Assembly (NCBI GenBank): GCA_021521415.1
Contig: JAIQDT010005768.1
Location: 62,001-126,000 of the forward strand
Source of the DNA: Bidens hawaiensis
Lineage: Eukaryota; Streptophyta; Magnoliopsida; Asterales; Asteraceae
Direction: 5' to 3'
Length of the DNA stretch: 64,000 nt
Part shown: positions 44,059-53,510 of the stretch, piece after piece
Position numbering within the stretch: the first letter of the stretch is position 1
Layout of the letters: the number at the start of each line of letters is the position of its first letter
Program-made: the position numbers and the translations under genes
Notes under the pieces: generated by a model
The model's database searches: none
What the model saw: the letters and a program-made list of their open reading frames with translations, nothing else
What the model was told of the DNA's origin: nothing

Positions 44059-45500
44059 GTATTTATCTATTTTGTTTATGTAAGGGGTTAGTGGCTATTT
44101 TTGTTAGTTGGAGGGTGTCCTTAGTAACTTGTTTTGCTATTTATTTTGGTACGTATTATGAATATTAGAAGTTTAAAATATTCTTTCTTCTCTAACAAGT
44201 CTCTTCATCCCTTCCTAACCCTATCAAGGGTATCTGAGCCATTTCGATCTCCGGTAGGAATTACTTTGTTTATCATGACGAACACACGCAACCAAGATGT
44301 TGACAACACTCTGACGAATCATGAGAAAGCAATCACAGAGATCCAAGCCGCGCTATCGGTACTAATGAAACAACAAGAACAATCAGCCAAACAACAAGAA
44401 GAGATCTTGTTTGCGGTGCGGGATAGATCGGTCCAGCTTAGCGGGGGTGGGTTTAGCTCGAGTTCATCGTCCTCTCTCGGCGATGCAGACTCAAAGGGTA
44501 CCCGGCCCATGCGAATCGGGAAGGTTGAATTTCCCAAGTTCTCGGGTGAAGATGTAGAAGGTTGGCTTTACCGTTGCGAACACTTTTTCGCGATTGATGC
44601 GACTCCCGTGGAGATGAAACTCAGGTGCGCTATTGTTCATTTAGAAGGGGACGCAATCCAATGGCACAGAGCTTTCATGCGCACACGTAACGCTACCGTG
44701 TCTGATGTCTCGTGGGGAGACTATGTGCACGCTATTTCGGCCCGTTTTTCTAATTCAATGTTTGAGGATCCCTTGGAGGAGATAGCTTCCCTCAACCAGA
44801 CAGGTTCGCTTCACAATCTCAACACGGCTTTTGATTCACTATTGAATAAGGTAACACTTAGTGAAACCCAAGCTGTTAGTCTCTATCTTAAGGCCCTTAA
44901 ACCATAAATTAGGGGGTCTGTAAAGATGTTTAAGCCTCAAACACTACATGAGGCGTATGGGTTGGCGAGAATGCAAAATATCAACAACACGAGCTTGATG
45001 AATCGACTTAAGGATGTAGAAGATGGGTCGCAAGATGAAGATGTCAAAATAACACCTCCGGTTAATGCTTCAAAACTTCCCTTGTTACCAAGTCCAACAA
45101 CCGTGCCACCGGCATCTAAACCCGGTACTCTTAGCTCGAGGCGTTTAACAAATGATGAACTCGAGTTAAAAAGGGCTAAAGGGGAATGTTTCTGGTGTAC
45201 AGAAAAGTTTTTTCCGGGACACAAGTGTAAGAAAAAACAGATTTACATGCTCGAGGTGGAGGATGAAAAACAAGCAACGGAAGAGGATGAAGACCATGTT
45301 ACGTGAATCACTTTTTGAGGGCAAAAGTGGATTAAGGGGGAGTATTGTTACGTTAATTATTATTATATTATTATTATTATTATTAAGTATTTATCTATTT
45401 TGTTTATGTAAGGGTTAGTGGCTATTTTTGCTATTATTATTACTAGGTATATTTAGATTTTGTGTTTCTAATTAGATAACAACTTTGCCTACATCCCTTA
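43996..45500 (+). mobile_element. Second gag-only LTR element (Reina/CRM-like gag), right end approximate
   Basis: 5' LTR 43996-44226 (TGTTACGTTAATT ... CCCTATCA), PBS-like GGGTATCTGAGCC at about 44229, gag, then a PPT (GGATTAAGGGGGAGTAT) and a 3' LTR from 45346 (TGTTACGTTAATT). Both LTRs carry an ATT microsatellite of different length (about 44002-44056 and 45356-45392) and share AAGTATTTATCTATTTTG. The 3' LTR lacks about 30 bp of the 5' LTR and its end is uncertain. There is no pol between gag and PPT. No TSD confirmed. Confidence 0.7.
44275..45306 (+). pseudogene. gag: gag of the second gag-only element, one nonsense codon
   Basis: Frame open from ATG 44275 (MTNTRNQDV) to 45306 except for TAA at 44905-44907, where GAA (Glu) would fit. 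Order: N-terminal coiled coil with Gln-rich run (KQQEQSAKQQEE), Gly/Ser linker, then capsid core (KVEFPKFSGEDVEGWLYRCE, HLEGDAIQWHRAF, ISARFSNSMFEDPLEE). The C-terminal part contains a zinc-knuckle-like CFWCTEKFFPGHKC and an acidic end. These phrases match gag of Reina/CRM-type chromoviruses as I remember them. The frame ends just upstream of the PPT, so gag was the whole coding capacity. Confidence 0.8.
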
Positions 45501-46135
45501 TAAACAACAAATATATTCCCCAAATCTAGTTTCTATCCCAAAAGAATTTTTAATACGAGTAAACAATGATAAATTACCAGTGGGGTGATTCCTACTTTTG
45601 GTACTGACGTGCCAAACATTATCCCTTGAGCTAATACCAGTCCCTGCTACAAGTAGTTCTTTATTATATCTTTCTTGAATATTCTGATCTTGGATTTCGG
45701 CATATATCGCATAACTGATGATGTGGGTTGCTTCATCACTTTCATTCAGAGGACATGATTTAATAAAAATGTCCCAATTCCTTACAGTGATAACATCTCT
45801 TTCGGTTGGCAATTCTTTTCTTCTTCATTCTTTCCAAACGGGCGTCATCAAAGTATTGCAGATTGGACACCATACTCAGTTTTTCCATAAATCGAGAGTG
45901 GCTCGGATTCTACTTTGATAGTGTTAGTGGTACAATCTTTATACTTGTGGCTTCTCGACGATGACAGCTCCAAGCATCGCAGTTTAGGATGGTTGAGATA
46001 GTTGGAGTGGATATGAATCAAGTCTTTACATCTGTATAAGAAATAGTAAACATTTTTAGGATTAAGATATTATTCTTTGTATTTGTAATTCAAAAAATTA
46101 TATCTATGACATTATTAGATAGGAAATATTGTATA
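45498..46135 (-). pseudogene. CCHC zinc-knuckle gene fragment (possibly the ARID-annotated Asteraceae family)
   Basis: Minus strand, reading leftward. A segment with KLRCLELSSSRSHK (about 46000-45950) comes first. Then LSMVSNLQYFDDARLERM leads into RCYHCKELGHF. A one-base shift in a run of five A/T (45765-45769) separates this from IKSCPLNESDEATH, which completes a CX2CX4HX4C knuckle in the next frame. The following 104-residue frame includes ELLVAGTGISSRDNVWHV and SLFTRIKNSFG. This layout recalls a family annotated as ARID/CCHC proteins in Asteraceae, some with a protease-like fold. That is from memory and unverified. It is truncated at both ends. Confidence 0.45.
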
Positions 46136-46265
46136 TTTGGTGAAGAGGTATGTACCCGCCTCAACACCGAGCAAGGCGGGTCAACCCACAAGATAAAGAC
46201 ATTATGAAGGCACAAAGCCAAAACCTATGCGCATGGCGCATACAAAACATGCTCAGGCATCATAT

Positions 46266-46440
46266 GCCCAGGCACACATATGCTCGCGCATCACATATGC
46301 GCGCGGCGCATCAGCGCGCGGCGCATATCACATGCTCGTGCATATCACATCTGCCCAGGCACACATATGCTCGCGCATCACATATGCTCGCAGCGCATCG
46401 GCGCGCGGCGCATATCACATGCTCGTGCATATCACATCTG
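46266..46440. repeat. 87-bp direct repeat rich in GCGCAT / CATATG
   Basis: GCCCAGGCACACATATGCTC recurs at 46266 and 46353 within alternating purine-pyrimidine sequence (GCGCGCGGCGCATATCACATG). It lies upstream of the TATA box, so probably in U3. Confidence 0.7.
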
Positions 46441-47255
46441 CGCATGAAATATCTGCGCGTGAGAATAAAGAGAAGACCTCGCGCATCCTCAGGATGGGCG
46501 CATATCACACGTGCGCATAATCAACCTCGTCCTTATCCAAATCAGGATTAGGGCAACCTTGATTGTGCACGTCAGACAACCTTCCAGAAGGCATCTTTTT
46601 AAGGAGTAAGAATATGCTGATGTTGACAGCTGCCAAATGAAAGGTCGACAACTCAGCATGACACATGTGTTGCCACGTGATTACAACCAACGAGAAAGCG
46701 CCAGGTGTCCCAGAGGACACGTGGCGCAGTGCGATTGGAGGAGGCCAACGAGGTTGAGCCCAATCAGTGGAAACCCTAGCATTATAAATACAGCATCAAC
46801 TCCACTTTGATGACAGATTCATACTCAATCACTGACAGTTACAGGCAGTGATATCACATTCAATCATATTGAATTACATTCACTCACAGTCAGTGACATA
46901 CAAACACACAGTCTCACAATCAGGGGGTATTCAGCTATTCAGCAATACTCTTGAGATTCCCTTACACACATTATCATCTTCTCCACAATATACTGATTCT
47001 CACGCCGGAGGGTTACCCCAAAGAGGACCCCTCTGTCCCTTTCTGAGGGGTAAGTAACGGCGCTGTTCATTTTGTAGGTGGAAGAACACAGATCCAGAAG
47101 AACCATCGGTGAAATAGTATAATCACACCCGAGGAAAGTAGATCTGCTACCAACTTGATTCCAGTGACAGTGACGCGCCTGGTAAGCCTTTGCACTTATG
47201 CTCATTCCTTTAGAATACCCAAGTTTATTAACAATTCTGTTGCTTGTTTTTGCAG

Positions 47256-48428
47256 ATGCGCTTGAAAACTACGAGCTGGAGCTCGCGGAAGAGGAGGAGG
47301 AGGAAGAGGAGGCGCCCCTACTAAAGCGCAAAGCTAAGGGGAAATCTGGCGCAGGGGCCAGTAAGAAACAGAAGAAAGATGACACCCCTGTCGCTCGTCC
47401 CCATGCTCAAACGAAGGGACCTAAGGAAACCCAGGTGTTTACCACCAAGGTTTCTTTAGCTTCCCTGCCTGTGAGAGTGGGCAGACCTCCTGTCCACTTG
47501 AGGTATGGTGGCGTCACCTCCTCCGTTCGCGCGGCTGAAGAGAGAAGCAGTGTCGCGCCTGCAACAGGTATACTTTGCTTGTCTTCATCTGATTGAATTG
47601 TTATTAAACCTTTGCTCCTTTGAATGTTTGCAGAACCGGCGACGGTAGCAGATCAGCCGCAGGCGCCACAAGGTGCTAAGGCTGCGCCGGGGGCTGCTTC
47701 GGAGTCCCCTGTTCTACCCTCTGAAAAGGGTAGAATGAACTTTATGGCGATGTTCGCCGCGCGAACAGAATTGCGCCAAGGTATGTTTTGCACATTTGTC
47801 TTCTGAATTTTCCTTTTGGATTCAGTCATAAACCATTCTTCCTTGTTGATTTGTTCATAGGAGTTGTAGCTGGCGCACAAGTTGCTGGTGACACTCCTGG
47901 CGCCGTTGCCGGCGCCGCTGGTTCTGTTCCTGCTCCTGCTAGTGCTGAGTCTCCCCTTATTGGGATTACCAAGGAGCAGGAAACCGTATTGCGCGCCGGA
48001 CTGGCGGCGTCGAGACCTCCCTCGCCTCCTCCTACACGCAGCCCTCCCCGCGAGACTGGTTTGGAGCCCTCCAGGTCGCAGGAGAAGAGGCCTATTGAAG
48101 AAGATGAGGAGGATGAGGGGGCTCAAGCTGAAGACTCCTTGGGAGACCGCGCCAGCCCTGCGATGCCACAAGAGTTCGCAGCGCAGACTTCTGGTGGGGC
48201 TGGCGCTGACTTTTCTGCTTCATCCCCGCAGGTATGTTTTAATTTGTTGCTCCGCCGCGCGTACCTCCATATAAGTATGTTTTATGACTTAGAACATTTC
48301 TTGTGTTTTGCAGGAAGGTGACCACGTTTACCGCCCGAGATGGAATATTAATGAAGACAGTTCCTTCCAATCCATGGGCGTATGCGAGGACTTCTGGGCT
48401 CATGCCGTGCCTCCTACTGAAAGGAGGT
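47256..48428 (+). pseudogene. Extra ORF of the Tat/Ogre-like element, four exons, both ends missing
   Basis: Predicted exons 47256-47567, 47634-47780, 47861-48231 and 48314 to about 48428, each bounded by AG...GT (TTTTTGCAG, CAACAG|GTATAC, GTTTGCAG, CCAAG|GTATG, TTCATAG, CCGCAG|GTATG, TTTTGCAG). The product is acidic then basic (ELAEEEEEEEEAPLLKRK, KGKSGAGASKKQKKD), followed by an Ala/Pro-rich linker. The last exon reads DHVYRPRWNINEDSSF and CEDFWAHAVPPTERR, a segment I recall after the linker in Asteraceae putative gypsy-type transposon proteins. The N-terminal plant-transposon-like domain and the C-terminal coiled coil are absent. Confidence 0.55.
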
Positions 48429-48776
48429 ATCAGCTGATAGTTGTAGCTAAAAGCTGGTGGCTAGAAACTGTAGCTGTTAGCTGTAGTTTTTTAGAAATAT
48501 ATATCTGTTTGGTAAAGTAGCTGAAACTTTTAATAAAACTAGCCAGGGGCTCGCGCGATGCATCGTTCTAATCCGAAACCTAACCTGACTTGAACATTTT
48601 CGACTCAAAACCGTACCAACATGAACCGAACTAAATTAGCCCTTTTTGCATCGGCTCGTTCCGACCCTGATTTGGTCTTACACGTGACCCGAGCTTGTCT
48701 GACTCGACTTGTTGTTGATCCTAACCAACATTTCCATAATATGTTAATTTTTAAAGTTAAAGAAATATAACAATAT

Positions 48777-51201
48777 TGTAACACCCGTCAAATTTGGTCA
48801 ACCTCTGTAGAACTTTAACGCTTAATTAAGCATACTTGCGTTAAACTATTTTTCTTTTTATTAAATGTGTCGTCATATCACGAATTGAGCAAATTCATTC
48901 TTGTCTATCGCATACGTTAGGTAGTTATAGGGATTACTGAACCGCATACCGAAAAAAAAACAGTAAATTAAACAGTACGTACGATGATAATATTCTTAAA
49001 CAACTCAAATATATATTTTAAACAAAAAAGGAGGTTTAAATTTCATGTTATACAATTATATAAAATTTTTGTTGACAAAAATAAGAAACGACTCCTCAAG
49101 TGTTATTATTACTTACTTCTTGAACTTTTAGCGAATAGTAAACGTATGAACGTTTAAAATTATATCATGCAAAAATACATATATAATACATATGTATGGA
49201 TATGGTTAATTATGTTTAGCATACTAAAAAAATAAAACAAAGAAAGATATACTTGTTTCTAGCAAGTTAACAAAACGTTAAGACATAAAATTTCTAGCAT
49301 ACCGTTTTACTTCTTGGTGGGTTATTATGCCTTCCATTTTACGGGAATAATGAAAGCTAATGGTCAACATAAAATCTTTTACCATCACCTAAACAATCAT
49401 ATCTATCACCACCTTTCTTTCTTGAATTTGACCGACAACACAGAAACCAAACCATTTGTTTTGTTCCAATTTTCAAACTTTACTCTTACACTCAATCTCA
49501 TTCATCATTTCATATGTCTCTTAATATTGGCAACCATACTTCTTCTACTTTTGTTTTTATATCACTCAATTATTTTAAGAAATATTCCACCTCCACACCT
49601 TAGTATATAACCAAGACTTTTATACATTTGGAGAAAATCACAGCCAAGCAAACAAATCTCAAACACACATATCCACTCTCTCGGCTCTCACTCTGGTGAC
49701 CGGAACAAACGCATACCTCCGCCACCAGCAGCAATATCCGCCAACGTATTCCACCCGCATCGTAACACGGTCATGACCAATACGCCACCCCGGCCCCACC
49801 GCACACAGTCTTCGCCGTAACTACACTATAACTCCACCGCAACACCACCGTAAACCACTACTGGCCACCTATCTCATCTCTCTCTCTCTACATTCTCTCC
49901 CTCTCTTTCTCTCGCCTTTTGAACAACACACACACAACAACATCATACCAAGAAGAAATAAATAAATCATGGTTTATGGAGTGCAAGAAGGTGTCTATAG
50001 TGTTTAACCAGTGTATTAGCTCACGATCTTCATCCTAAACCTATACTATAGCAAAGACATTAATAGGTCGACGTAGGGACAAGGTTTTGCAATATTCACC
50101 ATCGTTACAAATTCGCGCTCACCAGGTGAGTTCACTTCCCCCTTTTACGGTTTTTACTGCTTTTATAACTCCGGGGGAGAAACATACTCAAACCTATTTT
50201 TATACAATCACTAGACCATATTATACTTGAAATATTTTATAACCAAGTTTTATGCGATATAACTAAGTTTTGCGCGAACACAAGACTACAAATTACTGAT
50301 CATTCACGGAAGCGAAAGATCATTCATTTGAGATCAAAAGATCATTCACGTAGGATCGAAAGATCATTCACTTGGGGATTGTAGGATCATTCACTAGGAT
50401 TGTCGAGATCATTCACGTTGTAAATCATTAGCCACGACTTAGCATGAGGTTATAAAGAATAGGACTAATGGGTTGACTCTTCGATCATGGTTGGTCACTT
50501 AAATCACCGATACTCATTATCAAATGAGGCGCATAAAAACTTTAGGAATATATGATTTATGGGTCATGTGTTGGATATAAACTCATATAATAACATAATT
50601 GTAGTCCAAGCTAGACCAACGAGGTTGAATCATACTTATACACAAGATCACTGCTAATATTGAAGTCTCTTTTTAGGAAAGGATTACTTGTTACGACCCC
50701 TATATTATTACTGGTGCTGGTCATTATTAAGGGAAAACGCTTTCTAAATATGGTCTTTGGAATATCTATGATATTTTTATTAAAAACGTATTTCTATTTG
50801 TGGACAAGAATTCCTACTAACGTTTTCAACAAGGACGTTTTCGTATTATGAACACGTAAACCTTATGAATGTTTCATGGAAAACCGTTTTACAATACGAC
50901 TATAAAACTTGTGAACTCACCAAAATTATGTTGACGTTTTCGAGTATGTTTTTCAGGTTAAAACCGAAGTCTTGGAATACATGTAGGGACCTCACATGCA
51001 TCGTAGGATACCACTTTTCGAAGTATTTCATTGTTATAACTTAAAAGTGTTTTGAAATCTTACTATGTATTTTGAATAACTCATGTTTTGTAAACGCTTT
51101 AAACAATTGGTATCCTGTATAAATTTATGTTTGTGATAATCATATGCTTACGGTATACATGACGTCACGCACCCGCGCATCCGCCTTGGCGGGGTGTGAC
51201 A
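48777..51201 (+). mobile_element. Solo LTR, 2425 bp, TSD AATAT
   Basis: TGTAACACCCGTCAAATT ... GGCGGGGTGTGACA, flanked by AATAT at 48772-48776 and 51202-51206. A TATA-like TAGTATATAACC lies near 49603. A cluster of GATCATTCA(C/T) words lies at about 50298-50418. No internal domain. The right fold-back arm preserves the empty target (GATATTGTTATA near 51704). Confidence 0.88.
50295..50420 (+). repeat. GATCATTCAC short repeats in the solo LTR
   Basis: GATCATTCA(C/T) occurs about six times at 15-30-bp spacing, joined by AGGATCGAAA-like spacers. The young-element LTR family carries the similar GAAGATCGTTCACG. Confidence 0.65.
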
Positions 51202-52372
51202 AATATGATACTCAAATTAAAGAGAATAAAATACTCGTTTTTATGATGCAACTTTAAAAAAAATATTAACGTGTGAAAACGTTATGGGCCTTTAAAAACT
51301 CATGGGGGTAGTTTGTTTTAAATATGAGTTAAATATGTAATTATTATATGAATTAACAAAAGGTGATGAAAGTTTAAGTACCAAAATTGTAAAATTTGAA
51401 ATACTAAAAATTTGAAGTAGCTTCAAGCTTTTAGAGTGGTAAAAAATGCTCCATATTTGAACACTAGTATTGATAGCGTTTGAGAAAAAGCTAGCTACAA
51501 GCTTTTACATTTGAATTTATAAGTTTGGTACTTGAACTTATATAAACTTTTATTAATTTATATAATAGTTACACATTCAACCCTTATTCAAAACTAACTA
51601 CCTCGTGACTTTTTTAGGAGTCATAACTTTTTCACACGTTAATAATTTTTAAAATAAATTACATCATAAAAACGAGCATTTTATTCTCTTTAATTTGAGT
51701 ATGATATTGTTATACTTCTTTAACTTTAAAAATTTAACATACTACGTGATTATCAGTTATGATCGATAACAAGTCGAGTCAGGTGAGCTCGAGTCATGTG
51801 TAAGACCAAATTAGGAGTCGAGTCAGATGATCTTGAGTCATGTGTAAGACCAAAGGGTCAGAACGAGTCGATACAAAAATAGTTAAAATAGTTCGATTTG
51901 TGTCGGTACGCTTTTGAGTCCAAAGGGGTCAGGTCAGAACATGTTTTAGATTAGAACAGTGCATGTTCAGATAGGGATTCATATCAATATATATTGGTTT
52001 AAAAAATTATCTATTTGAAATTAATGTATATTTCAGCTTTGTTTCATGATTTTCGCCATCAGTTACATGCTTACTACCTTTCCATGAATTACACATCTAC
52101 ATTCAGGTTATGTATGCACTGTCATCAGGGAATCATGTACCGACACTAATTATGCGGTTAAATGTTAGGTTGTGCGCCCATTCCGCCGTACCACGCAGGC
52201 ACCGAGCTAGTTTTATTAAAAGCTTCTGCTACTCTGTCAAACACCTAAATATATTTAAAAAGCTACAGCTAACAGCTAACAGCTACCAGCTACCACCTTC
52301 CAGCCTTCAGCTTACAGCCTTCAGCTTACAGCCTTCAGCCAGCAGCTAGTTTTGCCAAACATACCCTAAACG

Positions 52373-52640
52373 ATACTAGTTGGAGCTTTTAGCTTCAACC
52401 TTTTTCTCCTAATCTAAAATCTTCAAGCTACTATAACCAAACAAGACTTTTCATTAAATATGAGTTTTTTTGTTAAAAGCTTGTAGCTTAAAGCTCTTAA
52501 AATCTCTTTGCCAAACAAACCCATAATATTTATACAGTGGAGAGTGTGACAAATTATGATTGTCAAACACCATTACAAACGGTTAAAGATGGTGGGAACC
52601 GTAACCATCAAAACCTCGCCCTTTATATATATATATTTAG
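52373..52640. other. Small MITE-like remnant and flank
   Basis: 52380-52522 is rich in AGCTT(T/A)AGCTT words and ends GCCAAACAAACCCA, another hAT-type end. No TSD assigned. Confidence 0.35.
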
Positions 52641-52644
52641 GGGA

Positions 52645-52820
52645 ATGTTAACGTACAAATGAAATTAACGTGCTAAACGTGAGAATAAAGTAGAGTAATT
52701 ATATATACAAGTAGAGTAATTATGTAATTAAATCATAGAGTAATTACACAATTACTCTACTTGTATATATAATTACCCTACTTGATTCTCACGTTTAGCA
52801 CGTTAATTTTATTTGTATTT
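52645..52820. repeat. Palindromic MITE, about 175 bp
   Basis: ACGTACAAATGAAATTAACG followed by TGCTAAACGTGAGAA at the left mirrors TTCTCACGTTTAGCACG followed by TTAATTTTATTTGTATTT at the right. The inner arms AGTAGAGTAATTATATATAC and GTATATATAATTACCCTACT meet near 52735. No coding capacity. Confidence 0.75.
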
Positions 52821-52828
52821 GATCCAAA

Positions 52829-52830
<2 letters not shown>

Positions 52831-52917
<87 letters not shown>
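52831..52917. repeat. TA microsatellite, about 87 bp
   Basis: Uninterrupted (AT)n. It forms the left border of the next TIR element; a shorter TA run borders its right end. Confidence 0.95.
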
Positions 52918-52918
<1 letters not shown>

Positions 52919-53510
52919 CGGAAGGATCAAGAGAGAACTCCTTGTTAGGGAGAGAACTAGAGAACTCCTAACTAGAGGGTTATTTTTGTAAAAATGCTAT
53001 TTAATATGTCGGGACGCACGCACGTCTCCCTTGTACCTTGCACGTCTCCCAGTACCCTGATTTAACCTGTGCATCAATTTTGAACACTAATTAGTGAATA
53101 TGTTCCATACTCATGTCTCAATTTATATTGAAGATCGATTTTGATGGATTTCAATCGTTTAACATGGCAATTGAAAGTATTTCAGTTCCGATTGTATCTT
53201 CCTTATTCATGTTTTGTTTTTCTTTTACTGATTTACAATCATTTCACTATTAATCGATTAGGTGTTGCTTCATCTAAAAGTTCTGTAAACAAATTTGACA
53301 TTATAATACCAGAATTAGGTCAGAATTTGATGTTATTTGAGGGAAAACCCCTAATTTGTTTCATCACGGTGCCGAACTTATTTCATCTGTTGTTATTAAT
53401 TCAAAATCGGTCAATTATAATTGTATTATATTCAATATCGGTCGAATATAATTGTATTATATTGCACTCTAATGGTGATTATCGACAAGGTAACATCTTG
53501 TTCTTATACT

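Larger units (their letters stand above)
46151..48428 (+). mobile_element. 5' part of a Tat/Ogre-like element with spliced extra ORF, truncated
   Basis: Begins TGTACCCGCCTCAACACC. An LTR-like stretch has a TATA box (CATTATAAATAC, about 46780-46791) and the ATTCTCACGCCGGAGGGTT block near 47000, resembling the ATTCTCACGC(C)GGAGG block in the LTRs of the Tat element at 14431-22611. The LTR end and PBS are not resolved. The downstream exons encode an extra ORF of the same kind as the antisense ORF of that element, here in sense position before gag, as ORF1 in Ogre. The element stops at about 48428 where a fold-back element begins; no gag-pol remains. Confidence 0.5.
48429..52372. mobile_element. 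Fold-back element with long inverted arms, left arm split by a solo LTR
   Basis: Left arm 48429-48776 plus 51207 to about 51440; right arm about 51485-52372; loop near 51440-51485. Mirrored phrases include AATTAAAGAGAATAAAATAC against GCATTTTATTCTCTTTAATT, TTGGTCTTACACGTGACC against GAGTCATGTGTAAGACCAA, and ACTTTTAATAAAACTAGC against GAGCTAGTTTTATTAAAAGC. The right end finishes GCCAAACATACCCTA, the style of a hAT TIR, with CAGCCTTCAGCTTA tandem copies before it. The left arm lacks this outer end, and the right arm has about 200 bp (about 51965-52175) absent from the left. No transposase. Confidence 0.75.

Noticed and set aside
47653..48171. 172-residue minus-strand frame
   Set aside because: Shadow of the GC-rich exons of the plus-strand extra ORF; spans predicted introns.
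49314..49610. 98-residue Leu/His-rich frame
   Set aside because: Lies inside the solo LTR, no homology recognised, composition-driven.
52782..52991. Frame with alternating Tyr-Ile
   Set aside because: Translation of the TA microsatellite.
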